Positions 17,790 through 26,441 of a stretch of DNA of 64,000 nt are shown here, one piece after another; the stretch's first letter is position 1, and the number at the start of each line of letters is the position of its first letter. The translations under genes and the position numbers were made by a program. The notes beneath the pieces are model-generated. The model saw only the letters and a list, made by a program, of their open reading frames with translations. It ran no database searches and was not told where the DNA came from. Origin of the DNA: Pseudomonas kermanshahensis (lineage in GTDB: Bacteria > Pseudomonadota > Gammaproteobacteria > Pseudomonadales > Pseudomonadaceae); assembly GCF_014269205.2 (NCBI RefSeq), contig NZ_JABWRY020000001.1:2480001-2544000 (forward strand), read 5' to 3'.

Positions 17790-18090
17790 TTCCTTGTCCT
17801 CTCTTATTATCTGGGAGGCGTCGGCAATGATGCTGCAGTGCAAGGTTTGCCACTGCAGACATTGTCTGCCCCACCCACAGGCATCGTCGTGCGCCTGCGT
17901 CCACGCCCTGCAGCCTTTTATTCAGGCAATAGCTGTCAGGCTGGCCACCATGGGCAAAGCGGCCGTGCATCTCAAGCGAATTCTGCGCACAACATCCTGC
18001 GTTTTTTTCCTATGGGCGCAATGAAGGGCAGGATCGGCTGTGATTTGCTGGCTGGGGAATTGAGTGAAATGGGTTGGGGAAATGGTGCGT
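17790..18090. other. intergenic region upstream of the permease, no gene seen
   Basis: About 300 bp between the terminator of the mevalonate-type operon and the amino-acid permease. I see no convincing coding frame. It presumably holds the permease promoter; the strand composition becomes AT-richer near 17920-18010 but no clear -35/-10 pair can be named. Confidence 0.5.
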
Positions 18091-18122
18091 AGATCGAGCG
18101 CCGCGCGGGCGGCGCTCGATCT
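18091..18122 (-). terminator. strong terminator at the end of the tct-HMG-CoA reductase operon
   Basis: A perfect 14-bp stem (18091-18104 with 18109-18122) has a 4-base loop and begins at the last base of the permease stop codon. On the minus strand it is followed by ACGCACCATTTCCCC. It is the most stable hairpin in the window. Confidence 0.75.
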
Positions 18123-19510
18123 TATACCCCCAACAGGGCAATCATCGCCGGCACGGTCAACACCGCGGTGTAGTACCCCATGAACTGCACGCCGATGTTG
18201 AAACCGAGAAAGCGTGAGAGAAAACCACCCAGCAGGCCAATGGTGACAATCACCAGCAACCCCAACAGGCCGCCTTCCCAGATGCCAATCACCAGGATCA
18301 GGCCGACAAAGGTCGCGATCACCGCTTCGTGGCTGATGTTGCGCGACACATAGGCAGCAGCTCGGTGCGCGTAATTCATGGTGAAGGGGTAGGCGATCAG
18401 GATCGCGACCACCACCGCCAACATGCCGTAGCCCAGAAACTCCCAGGTACTGAGCAACGAATGCAGGTTATTCACCTCACCGCTTGCAGCATCGACGCTG
18501 AAGCGTGGCGGGGCGTTGAACAGCGGTGCGGCGGGGCCAGCAGCGACCGGGCTCAGCGGCAGGCCGAAGGCGATCAGCGGAATCAAGGCTTCGGCCAGGT
18601 AAGTCGATTCGGTGACGCCGTTGCGCGCGGTGATGACCGTGGTCAGGCGATGGTAGACGTGCTTGATCCGTGAACCGACGGCCTCGCCCATGATTACGGT
18701 CATCGCTACCGGGCTGAACACGAATGTGGCGCTGGAGACAACGGCAGTGATCGCCGTCCACAGGGTTTGCTTGCTGTCCAGTACGCGCAGCGGGTTGGGG
18801 AAGAACCCGCCCCAGCGCTTCACATCGGGCGACAACGAGAACGTGCGCACCTGCTGGCGGCGCATGCTGGCGCGTTCGGCGGGCGCGAGCAGGCAGAACA
18901 GCGCCGCAATCAACGGGCCGATAGCGATGCCGAGGAAGTAACTGACACTGAGCTTAACGCCGTACTGCGCGGTCAGGCTTTGCAGGCCGACAATCACCAT
19001 GACGAACGGGATCAAGGTCAGCACCGCTGCCAGGCGGCCCTTGGAGAACCAGGCGATGGCCACTGCCGCCAGCAGGAAGACCCAGGGCGCGGCCTGTTTG
19101 ATCATGTCGCCGAACGGCGCCAGCATCACGGCGAACAGCACTGCCATAGGTACCGCGATCAACGCTGCGATCACAGCTCCGGAAATCATCTTGCGCAGGG
19201 CAATGTGCGGCACGCCCAGGTTGCGCAGGAAGTTGGCTTCGCGCATCAGTGGCGTTGCCATGGTGTCGCCGGGGATACCCAACAGCGCGGTCGGTACCGC
19301 GTGGGTCATGTGCTTGGCCACGGCACCGGCCAGGAAGAACGTCAGCACACCGGCCGCTGGCACGCCCAGCAGCACCACCAGCAGGGTCAAGGGGGCGAGG
19401 GTAGTGGTTTCGTCGCTGCCGGAAATCAGGCCGATGCCGGCAAAGATCACCGCACCGAGGATGCCCATGCCCAGGGCTACGAGGAACTGATCCATCACCA
19501 AGGCGATCAT
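18122..19510 (-). CDS. TctA-like tripartite tricarboxylate transporter permease
   Basis: This is a 462-residue, very hydrophobic protein starting MIALVMDQFLVALGMGILG. The ATG overlaps the stop of the upstream gene in an ATGA junction, which fixes the start. The TctA repeat motif appears as PTALLGIPGDTMATPLMREANFLRNLG, and the second half carries the matching PLSPVAAGPAAPLFNAPP region. It is shorter and more diverged than classical citrate TctA (about 500 aa). No TctC binding-protein gene is present. The operon partner is HMG-CoA reductase, so mevalonate or a related branched hydroxy-acid is the likely cargo. That assignment is inference. Confidence 0.8.
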   Translation of the reverse strand: MIALVMDQFLVALGMGILGAVIFAGIGLISGSDETTTLAPLTLLVVLLGVPAAGVLTFFLAGAVAKHMTHAVPTALLGIPGDTMATPLMREANFLRNLGVPHIALRKMISGAVIAALIAVPMAVLFAVMLAPFGDMIKQAAPWVFLLAAVAIAWFSKGRLAAVLTLIPFVMVIVGLQSLTAQYGVKLSVSYFLGIAIGPLIAALFCLLAPAERASMRRQQVRTFSLSPDVKRWGGFFPNPLRVLDSKQTLWTAITAVVSSATFVFSPVAMTVIMGEAVGSRIKHVYHRLTTVITARNGVTESTYLAEALIPLIAFGLPLSPVAAGPAAPLFNAPPRFSVDAASGEVNNLHSLLSTWEFLGYGMLAVVVAILIAYPFTMNYAHRAAAYVSRNISHEAVIATFVGLILVIGIWEGGLLGLLVIVTIGLLGGFLSRFLGFNIGVQFMGYYTAVLTVPAMIALLGV

Positions 19511-19983
19511 GGCCGGCCTCCGTGGGCAGGGGCGGCCTGTACAGGCGCGGTAGCGGGGGCGCTCGGGTCGTTCTGCAGCGCAGGCAGGCCTTTTTCGTAC
19601 TCGGCGAACAGGTCGTACAGGTCCATTTCCTTCAGCTCTGCAAGGGTCGCCGCAGGCAGGTCGGCGAGGCTGCCCAGCGGGCCGAACTCGTTCTGCAATT
19701 CGACCAGGATCTTGGCCCGCCAGGCAGGGTCGGCCAGGTGCTCGACCACAGTGCGCTTGGGCTTGAACAGCGCGGCACTGATGCCGCCACCGACCAGGCA
19801 GCCGACAATGCCAACCAACATTGCGTAGGCCCGTGCCATTTGCGCCGACGCCACCCAACCCACCAGCAGCTGTTGCGCGGTAAAGAACGCGCCGAGGCTG
19901 ACCACGGCGCCAATGGCGATGGCGTAGACCAGGTGGCGACCGTCTACGGTGTCGCCCCAGACTTCGTACAGTTCGGACTTCAT
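19507..19983 (-). CDS. small membrane protein, probable partner of the TctA-like permease
   Basis: This 158-residue protein has a short hydrophilic head (MKSELYEVWGDTVDGRHLVY), two predicted transmembrane helices (about 20-40 and 52-74) and a long cytoplasmic tail rich in charged residues and ending in a proline/alanine stretch. It does not resemble the four-helix TctB closely, but its position directly before, and 4-base overlap with, the TctA-like gene suggests the same role. GGGAG eight bases before the ATG supports the start. I do not recognise the family. Confidence 0.7.
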   Translation of the reverse strand: MKSELYEVWGDTVDGRHLVYAIAIGAVVSLGAFFTAQQLLVGWVASAQMARAYAMLVGIVGCLVGGGISAALFKPKRTVVEHLADPAWRAKILVELQNEFGPLGSLADLPAATLAELKEMDLYDLFAEYEKGLPALQNDPSAPATAPVQAAPAHGGRP

Positions 19984-20126
19984 GAAGAATCTCCCACTGC
20001 CCTTGCGGGCTTTTATTGTTATGAACGTGAAGAGAGGACGTTTAAGCCATTGTGCGCTGGGCGAGCAGGGCGCGCGCTACCCCAGGCCGTCCCGCGCACC
20101 CACCTCGACCAGCCGTACCGCCTCCA

Positions 20127-21413
20127 TTACGGCGCCCGCTTGTGCTTGAGCAGTTCTGCCGCTTTGTCAGCACGCACGTCGCGGGCCTCAACCATCTGCT
20201 TGATCAGCCAGTTCAGCTCGTCGCCGCGTGCCCCCGCCGACAGCGCAATGTTGCGCGCGTGCAAGGCCATATGGCCGCGCTGGATGCCTTCGGTCGACAG
20301 TGCCCGTAGCGCGCCAAGGTTTTGTGCAAGGCCGACGGCAACCGCGATTTCGGCCAGCTCCTGGGCGGTTTTAACCCCCAGGATGCGCAGTGACAGCTGC
20401 GCCAGGGGGTGCGTCTTGGTGGCGCCGCCGACCAGGCCGACCGGCATGGGCATCTCCAGGGTGCCGACCAGATGGCCCTGGCTGTCCTTCTCCCAGGTGG
20501 TCAGCGAACCGTAGTCTCCATTACGGCATGCATAGGCATGGGCGCCGGCCTCGACCGCACGCCAGTCATTTCCGGTGGCGACGATCAACGGGTCGATGCC
20601 ATTCATGATGCCCTTGTTGTGGGTGGCGGCGCGGTACGGGTCGACCACGGCAAAGTTGTAGGCATCGAGGATGCCTTCGATGACCTCTTCACCTGTGTAG
20701 GCGCCGGTACTTAGCAGCTCTGGGGCAATACGCACCTGCGCGCGGGCCAGGCGCAGGTCGGCCAGGTTGGAGAGGATACGCAGGCGGACCTTGCCGCCGG
20801 TGATTTCTTCGAGCAAGGGTGCCACTGCCTCTGCCATGGTGTTGACCGTGTTGGCGCCCATGGCATCGCGTACGTCGACGATCAGGTGGGCCACCAGCAT
20901 CGGCCCGCGCGGGCTCTGGGCGAAGGTATGCACCTCAATGTCACGGCAACCGCCCCCTAAGCTGTTGAGCAGCTGGTCCTTGCGGTTGGCCAGTTCGATG
21001 ATTTCGTCTTTGTGGCGCAACAGGCTCAAGCGTGCATTGAAGGGGTCGGCGACCTCGACGATCTGTACCTGGGCGCGCATCAATGGCAGCGAACTCGACG
21101 TCTTGAAGCCGCCGGCCTCGCGTGCCAGCTTGGCCATGAACGAGGCCGCGGCGACCACCGAGGGCTCTTCCACCACCAACGGCACGATCACGTCGCGGCC
21201 GTTGATCTGGAAGTTGCTGGCCACCGCGTAGGGCAGCTCGAAGGTGCCGATCACGTTCTCGATCATGCCGTCGGCGATGTCCAACGGCAAGGCGCCGGCG
21301 TCTCGCAGCAGGGCGACGTCTGCCTGGGGCAGTTCGAGTGCGTCCTGCAAGTGGCTTAGGCGCTCAGCGGGTGACATGGCGCGGAACATGGGCAGGCGGG
21401 AGTCGATGCTCAT
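20127..21413 (-). CDS. mvaA: degradative class II hydroxymethylglutaryl-CoA reductase
   Basis: This 428-residue protein, read from [15 protein letters not shown] at 21413, is exactly the length of P. mevalonii HMG-CoA reductase. The residues known to be catalytic there fall at the same numbers: Glu83 (VVEEPS), Lys267 (ATHNKG), Asp283 (TGNDW) and His381 (QRGHM). [13 protein letters not shown] and [22 protein letters not shown] are class signatures. In this class the enzyme oxidises mevalonate plus CoA to HMG-CoA with NAD+, allowing growth on mevalonate. It is the first gene of an operon with a TctA-like transporter. No mvaB lyase follows it, unlike the P. mevalonii mvaAB operon. The N-terminal extension to 21578 is promoter sequence. 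Confidence 0.93.
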   Translation of the reverse strand: MSIDSRLPMFRAMSPAERLSHLQDALELPQADVALLRDAGALPLDIADGMIENVIGTFELPYAVASNFQINGRDVIVPLVVEEPSVVAAASFMAKLAREAGGFKTSSSLPLMRAQVQIVEVADPFNARLSLLRHKDEIIELANRKDQLLNSLGGGCRDIEVHTFAQSPRGPMLVAHLIVDVRDAMGANTVNTMAEAVAPLLEEITGGKVRLRILSNLADLRLARAQVRIAPELLSTGAYTGEEVIEGILDAYNFAVVDPYRAATHNKGIMNGIDPLIVATGNDWRAVEAGAHAYACRNGDYGSLTTWEKDSQGHLVGTLEMPMPVGLVGGATKTHPLAQLSLRILGVKTAQELAEIAVAVGLAQNLGALRALSTEGIQRGHMALHARNIALSAGARGDELNWLIKQMVEARDVRADKAAELLKHKRAP

Positions 21414-21466
21414 GGGGAGGGGTACCTTGCAGTTATTGTTGTGAGTTGGCGCCACCGTAGTCCGAT

Positions 21467-21517
21467 CTGTCTGGTGAAAGAAGGTACAGTTTGGCCAGAC
21501 AGTACCTAAGCTGTACC
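21467..21517. promoter_or_regulatory. nested inverted repeats in the mvaA/MocR divergent promoter
   Basis: Two interlocked perfect dyads occur in the 138-bp divergent region. CTGTCTGG (21467-21474) pairs with CCAGACAG (21495-21502), and GGTACAG (21483-21489) pairs with CTGTACC (21511-21517). A further CAGACA lies at 21525-21530. This arrangement is a good candidate for the MocR-type regulator's binding site controlling both promoters. Confidence 0.55.
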
Positions 21518-21551
21518 CTTTGTTCAGACAAGGTATTCGGGACACCTGGCG

Positions 21552-22931
21552 ATGGCGCGGCAGACACTCGCAGAGCAACTGGCAGCATCCTTGGCCGAGC
21601 AGATCGGCAACGGCACGTACCGCATTGGCGAACGCCTACCGTCCCTGCGCGAGTGCATGCGTTTGTTCGGCCATTCGAAAAACACCGTGATCAATGCCTA
21701 TGAGTCGCTGGCCTCGCAAGGCCTGGTCGAAGCGCGCCACGGGCAAGGTTTTTTCGTCAAGCAGGGCGCGCCACGCAGCAACGAGCCAGAGGAGCCACTG
21801 CCCTACACCCGGGCGATGGACACCATTTGGCTGATGCGTCAGCAGTTCGTCCGCGAGCCTGGTCATTCCCCATTGGGCGAGGGCTTCCCGCCGGTGGAGT
21901 GGTTAATGGACATGCGCCTGGACAAGTTCACCCGGCAAATCATGCGCACCGGCGTCACCACGCTGTTTCGTTATGGCAACCGCCTGGGTAACGCCAGCCT
22001 GCGTCAACACCTGGTGCAAAAGCTGGCCAGCTATGCAATCACCGCCAGCCCCAGGCAAATCGTCACCACCCACGGCGCCAACCATGCGCTGGACCTGATC
22101 ATTCGCCGCTTCATCGCCCCCGGCGACAGCGTGTTGGTGGAAGACCCTGGCTACTACCCGCTGTTTGGCAAGCTGCAGTTGCAAGGCGCACGCATGCTCT
22201 CGGTACCTCGGCTGGCAGATGGGCCGGATATCGAGGTGCTGGAGCAGCACCTGCGCCTGCATAAACCGAAGCTGTTCTTCATCCAGTCTGTCGGCCACAA
22301 CCCGACGGGGTCTGATATTTCCCCCAGCAAGGCGCATCGGTTGGTGCAATTGGCTGAAGAACACAACTTCCTGCTGGTGGACGATGATGCAATGGCCGAT
22401 TTCAAACCGGCCGCGGCAATCAAGGTGTCGGCATTGGACCAATTGCAGCGCTCACTGTATGTCGGCAGCTTCTCCAAGTCGGTGTCAGCGGCCTTGAGAG
22501 TGGGCTTTATCGCGGGCAGCAAAGAGCTGATCGATGAACTGGGCGACCTGAAGATGCTGCTGCACACCAGCACCTCGGAGCTGTGCGAGCGCACGGTCGA
22601 CGTCATCCTCACCGAAGGGCACTTCCTGCGCCACGTGATCCGCCTTCAAGAGCGCTTGAAAGCCGCTACCAGCGCGGGCTTGCAGATGCTCGACGGGATC
22701 GGCGCCGAGGTATTCGCGCGGCCCGAGCAAAGCCTGTACCTGTGGGCCAGGTTTGCCCATGTCGACGACGCCAGGGAGCTGACCCGGCAATTACTGCCCA
22801 AGGGCTTCATGATTGCCCCAGGGCATATCTTTGCGCCGGAGCAGGCGCGGGTTAACCCTTGGACGCGCTTGAACGTGGCCTATTTGAATGATGCGTTGCT
22901 CAAGGCGGTGTTGGGGCGTGAGGCAGAGTAA
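21552..22931 (+). CDS. MocR/GntR-family regulator with aminotransferase-like PLP domain
   Basis: This 459-residue protein has an N-terminal GntR winged helix (ADGLAEQ-like start, with [49 protein letters not shown]) joined to a fold-type I aminotransferase domain. The PLP lysine is Lys309 in [19 protein letters not shown] and DDDAMADF, the cofactor phosphate/pyridine contacts, are present. MocR proteins act as regulators that sense a ligand through PLP, rather than as enzymes. It is divergent from mvaA with clear repeats between, so it most likely controls mevalonate use. How PLP would sense a substrate with no amine is an open point. Confidence 0.88.
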   Translation: MARQTLAEQLAASLAEQIGNGTYRIGERLPSLRECMRLFGHSKNTVINAYESLASQGLVEARHGQGFFVKQGAPRSNEPEEPLPYTRAMDTIWLMRQQFVREPGHSPLGEGFPPVEWLMDMRLDKFTRQIMRTGVTTLFRYGNRLGNASLRQHLVQKLASYAITASPRQIVTTHGANHALDLIIRRFIAPGDSVLVEDPGYYPLFGKLQLQGARMLSVPRLADGPDIEVLEQHLRLHKPKLFFIQSVGHNPTGSDISPSKAHRLVQLAEEHNFLLVDDDAMADFKPAAAIKVSALDQLQRSLYVGSFSKSVSAALRVGFIAGSKELIDELGDLKMLLHTSTSELCERTVDVILTEGHFLRHVIRLQERLKAATSAGLQMLDGIGAEVFARPEQSLYLWARFAHVDDARELTRQLLPKGFMIAPGHIFAPEQARVNPWTRLNVAYLNDALLKAVLGREAE

Positions 22932-23053
22932 GGTCAGTCTTGCGTGAAGTTGTCTCCTCAAGGGGACATGCATTTGCCGCACACCGCTTAAAGTCCTCTG
23001 CAAATCCGAAATGGCCCAGGCCAACAAGCATAACAATCCGGAGATGCAGTGCG

Positions 23054-24754
23054 ATGCACACCCCCCTAGCCGAGCCTCGTCGCTCACTTTACTTCGATTA
23101 CCAGGTTTTTCCTGCACACACCGTCAGCGTGAATCCCACCCCGGCGCAGCGATACCCTGTGGTGATTGTCGGTGCTGGCCCCATTGGCCTGACCACCGCG
23201 CTGGACCTGGCTCGCTACGGTCTACCGTCGATCGTTCTGGAGTCTGAACAGCAGGTCAGCGAAGGCAGCAGAGCCATCGTCTTCACCCGTCGATCGCTGG
23301 AAATTCTGCAGCAAGTCGGCCTCTCTGAACGCGTCACTTCGGCGGGCCTGGCCTGGCGCTTTGGCAATTCCTACTACCGTAATCAACGGGTGTTTCGCAT
23401 GGAGGCGCCGCACGGCACGGACGACCGCTTCGCGCCCATGACCAACCTGCAGCAGCCTTGCCTGGAGCAGTTTCTGGTCGACGCCTGCCAGGCCAATCCG
23501 ATGATCGAGCTGCGCTGGGGCAACCAGGTCAAAGCGCTGACCCAGGCTGACGATCACGCGACACTCATGGTCGATACCCCGGCAGGCGAGTACAGCCTGC
23601 AAGCCAATTGGGTAATTGCGGCCGATGGCGCCCGCTCGGCGATTCGAAGCTTGCTGGGCTTGCAACTGGAAGGCGCTTCGTACGAAGGGCGCTTTGTGAT
23701 TGCCGACATCAAGATTGAGCTCGACCTGCCGACCGAACGCCTGGCGTTTTTCGACCCGCATTGGAACCCGGGCAATACCGTGCTCATGCACCGCGAGCCG
23801 GGCAATATCTGGCGCATCGATTATCAGTTGGCGCGCGATGAAACGCCGGAACAGGCCTTGTCTGCCGACTCCCTGCGCACGCGCATCAATGCACAGTTGG
23901 GCATCCTAGGGGTAGAGAACCCGCAGTGGGAACTGGACTGGTGTTCCGTTTACTCGGCGCGCGCACTGACACTGCCGAATTACCTGCATGATCGGGTCAT
24001 TTTCACCGGCGATGCTGCGCACCTGTTGCCCATTTTCGGTGTGCGTGGCGCCAACACCGGCTTCCAGGACTGCCACGACCTGGGCTGGAAGCTGGCGTTG
24101 ACCATCAAGGGCGTCGCCGGCCCGGGCCTGCTTGCCTCATACAGCGCGGAGCGGGTGGGGGCCGCGCGCGAGATCATTGCCGAAGCAGGGAAGAGTACCC
24201 GCTTCATGACGCCACCCACTTCGGGCTATCGCCTGTTGCGCGATGCCGTGTTGTCGCTGTCGCTGACCCAGGCTTTCGTGCGCCCGCTGTATCATTGGCG
24301 TACCTCTCGACCGCATGATTATGTGGACTCCGCACTCAACTACAGGCACGACGACAACTCACTTTTCACCTGCGGGCCTCACCAGGGAGCGCCTCTGCTG
24401 AATATTCGCCTAGGCGATGATCAGTTCCTGTTCGACAGGCTGGGGGCAGCATTCTACTTGTTGTATTTCACCGATGCGGGTGAAGTGCCAGGCGAGATTC
24501 AGGCACAGATTCAATCCCTTCGCGAGAACGGCGTCCCCCTGCAGTTGCTGGCGATCGCCAGTAATCGACAACGCGAGGTAAGTGGCGCTGACGGCTTGAT
24601 AGACGACCACAACGGCCATCTGCGCACCCGTTATGGCGCTGCGGCAGGCAGTGCCTACCTGGTGCGCCCAGATCAGCACGTATGCGCCCGCTGGCAGCAC
24701 CTCACTGGGCCCGCCTTGCGTGATGCCGTCGAAACCGCCTTGGGCAAGGAGTGA
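23054..24754 (+). CDS. FAD-dependent monooxygenase (MhpA/PHBH family)
   Basis: This 566-residue class A flavoprotein monooxygenase is read from MHTPLAEPRRSLYFDYQ at 23054; the ORF start at 22940 lies in the preceding intergenic region. The dinucleotide motif VVIVGAGPIGLTTALDLARYG (about 36-56), the DG motif VIAADGARSAIR and the second FAD motif DRVIFTGDAAHLLPIFGVRGANTGFQD are intact. The C-terminal thioredoxin-like domain suggests the MhpA-like group that hydroxylates phenolics using NAD(P)H and O2. It is followed 7 bases later by a DUF2783-like gene, then an MFS importer and a LuxR regulator, so the four probably form one catabolic unit. Confidence 0.87.
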   Translation: MHTPLAEPRRSLYFDYQVFPAHTVSVNPTPAQRYPVVIVGAGPIGLTTALDLARYGLPSIVLESEQQVSEGSRAIVFTRRSLEILQQVGLSERVTSAGLAWRFGNSYYRNQRVFRMEAPHGTDDRFAPMTNLQQPCLEQFLVDACQANPMIELRWGNQVKALTQADDHATLMVDTPAGEYSLQANWVIAADGARSAIRSLLGLQLEGASYEGRFVIADIKIELDLPTERLAFFDPHWNPGNTVLMHREPGNIWRIDYQLARDETPEQALSADSLRTRINAQLGILGVENPQWELDWCSVYSARALTLPNYLHDRVIFTGDAAHLLPIFGVRGANTGFQDCHDLGWKLALTIKGVAGPGLLASYSAERVGAAREIIAEAGKSTRFMTPPTSGYRLLRDAVLSLSLTQAFVRPLYHWRTSRPHDYVDSALNYRHDDNSLFTCGPHQGAPLLNIRLGDDQFLFDRLGAAFYLLYFTDAGEVPGEIQAQIQSLRENGVPLQLLAIASNRQREVSGADGLIDDHNGHLRTRYGAAAGSAYLVRPDQHVCARWQHLTGPALRDAVETALGKE

Positions 24755-24761
24755 GAACATC

Positions 24762-24950
24762 ATGGAACACAAGCAACTGACCATTAGCGACGTTGAACAC
24801 CTGTACGACCAGCTCGCGGGGGCCCTCGATCAAATCTCAGCGGCAAAACGCGAACTGTTTCTGGTGAAACTGGCGCTGCTCAGTGCCCATGCCCTTGGCG
24901 ACGCTGAGCAATTCCAGGCGCTGACGCACACAGCATTGCTGGACCTGTAA
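24762..24950 (+). CDS. DUF2783-like small protein
   Basis: This 62-residue helical protein starts MEHKQLTISDVEHLYDQL, with AAGGAG 10 bases upstream. The pattern LYDQLAGALDQIS then LVKLALLSAHALGD resembles DUF2783, a family I recall being found next to FAD-dependent monooxygenases. It may be an accessory or assembly factor for the preceding enzyme. The family match is by recollection and the function is unknown. Confidence 0.65.
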   Translation: MEHKQLTISDVEHLYDQLAGALDQISAAKRELFLVKLALLSAHALGDAEQFQALTHTALLDL

Positions 24951-24976
24951 CTAGCAGGCTCGCCCCTTGCAGTTGC

Positions 24977-25002
24977 CACCGGTTTGTCTGTTCAAACCGG
25001 TG
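24977..25002 (+). terminator. intercistronic hairpin before the MFS gene
   Basis: A perfect 10-bp stem (24977-24986 with 24993-25002) has a 6-base loop and is followed by AGCCTTCCTAT. It lies between the DUF2783-like gene and the transporter and could be a terminator or an attenuator that lowers transporter expression. Confidence 0.55.
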
Positions 25003-25036
25003 AGCCTTCCTATAACAATAATCAGGAAGCCCCCCA

Positions 25037-26374
25037 ATGACGCGTTGTCATATTGCGAACGCGGCCACCTCGACGGCCGCTGCTGAAGACCGCTACCAGC
25101 ACGTGTGTAAAAAAATCTCGAAAAGGCTGATCGGCTTCTTGTTTGTCTGCTTCGTGCTGTCGTTTCTGGACCGCATCAACATCGGTTTCGCCGGCCTGAC
25201 CATGATGGGCGATCTGGGCCTGACGGGTACTCAATTTGGCCTGGCCAGCACGTTTTTCTACATCGCTTACATTGCCTGTGGTATCCCCAGCAACATCGCT
25301 CTGGCGCGTATCGGCGCCCGTCGCTGGATTGGCAGCCTGATGATTGCCTGGGGGCTGGCGTCCACGTGCACGCTGTTTGCCACTGATGCCACCTCGCTTT
25401 ACCTGTTGCGCATGCTCGTGGGGGTGACTGAGGCTGGGTTTCTGCCTGGCGTATTGCTTTACCTGACCTTTTGGTTCCCATCGGCCTATCGGGCCCGCGC
25501 CAATGCACTGTTCATGATCGCCATGCCGTTTACCGCCGGGTTCAGCTCTGCTTTGTCCGGGCTCATTCTGGGCTTGGACGGTATCTGGGGCCTGAAGGGC
25601 TGGCAGTGGCTGTTCTTGCTCGAAGGCCTGCCTTCAGTGGTGATGGGGTGCGTTGTGTTCAGTTATCTGGATGACCGCCCGCAGCAGGCGAAGTGGCTGG
25701 ATAGCGAGGAACAGGCGTTGCTGCACCACGCCCTGTCTGCGGACCGGGCTTCTGGCTCAGCAGCCGCCACACAAGATGCTCGGAGTGTGTGGCGCGAACT
25801 GGCCTCTCCGCGGATCCTGCTGTTTTGTCTGGTTTATTTCTGCCTCGTCAATACATTGGCAATGATTGCCGTGTGGACGCCGTTGATCGTCAAAAGCTTC
25901 AACAGTGTCAGCAGTAATCAGTCGATTGGTTTACTGGCCGCTATCCCTCAAGTCTGCACCATCATCCTGATGATCGTCTGGGGTCTGCACTCGGACCGCA
26001 CACGCGAGCGCCGCTGGCACCTGGTGCTGCCCATGCTAATGGCTGCGATAGGCTGGATCCTCACAGCAGTGTCGAGCTACCCCGCGATGCAATTGCTGGG
26101 GGTATGCATGGCGGCCAGCGGTTCCTACAGCGCCATGTCGATCTTCTGGACCACGCCTGACCAGGCGTTGAGTTTCAATGCCCGTGCGGTGGGGATTGCG
26201 GTGATCAACGCTGTGGGCAATATCGGCTCGGCCGTCAACCCGTTGGTCATCGGTTGGCTAAAAGACCTGACCTTGAGTTTCAGCTCAGGCTTTGCCTATG
26301 CCGCTACCTTGATGATACTGGGGGCACTGCTGGCCCTGCGCCTGCCGATCTCGACGCCAGAGCACCAGCCTTGA
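25037..26374 (+). CDS. MFS transporter of the anion:cation symporter (ACS) family
   Basis: This 445-residue, twelve-helix transporter has the ACS/phthalate-permease signature FLDRINIGFAGLTMMGDLGLTGTQFG in helix 1 and GVTEAGFLPGVLLYLTFWFPSAYRARANALFM across helices 4-5. Family members import organic anions such as aromatic acids, hexuronates or tartrate. AGGAAG eight bases before the ATG supports the start. Its place after the flavin monooxygenase suggests that it brings in the aromatic or phenolic substrate. Confidence 0.86.
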   Translation: MTRCHIANAATSTAAAEDRYQHVCKKISKRLIGFLFVCFVLSFLDRINIGFAGLTMMGDLGLTGTQFGLASTFFYIAYIACGIPSNIALARIGARRWIGSLMIAWGLASTCTLFATDATSLYLLRMLVGVTEAGFLPGVLLYLTFWFPSAYRARANALFMIAMPFTAGFSSALSGLILGLDGIWGLKGWQWLFLLEGLPSVVMGCVVFSYLDDRPQQAKWLDSEEQALLHHALSADRASGSAAATQDARSVWRELASPRILLFCLVYFCLVNTLAMIAVWTPLIVKSFNSVSSNQSIGLLAAIPQVCTIILMIVWGLHSDRTRERRWHLVLPMLMAAIGWILTAVSSYPAMQLLGVCMAASGSYSAMSIFWTTPDQALSFNARAVGIAVINAVGNIGSAVNPLVIGWLKDLTLSFSSGFAYAATLMILGALLALRLPISTPEHQP

Positions 26375-26441
26375 AGGGTGATAAAGTGTCAGGTACGTAG
26401 TTGGCATCAACCCTGCGCCTGACACGTTTAGAGAGTCTGCC

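Noticed and set aside
18122..19858. Longer version of the TctA-like gene starting at 19858
   Set aside because: The extra N-terminal part is arginine- and glycine-rich sequence read out of frame through the small partner gene. The ATGA overlap at 19507-19510 gives a normal start with a hydrophobic helix.
20127..21578. Extended N-terminus of HMG-CoA reductase to 21578
   Set aside because: It covers the divergent promoter and its dyads; the start at 21413 gives the exact P. mevalonii length and active-site numbering.
3199..26425. Shared 15-base string CCTGCGCCTGACACG near 3200 and 26412
   Set aside because: The string occurs inside two different inverted repeats with no shared flanks, and two copies in 64 kb of GC-rich DNA could be chance. 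I do not call it a repeat family.
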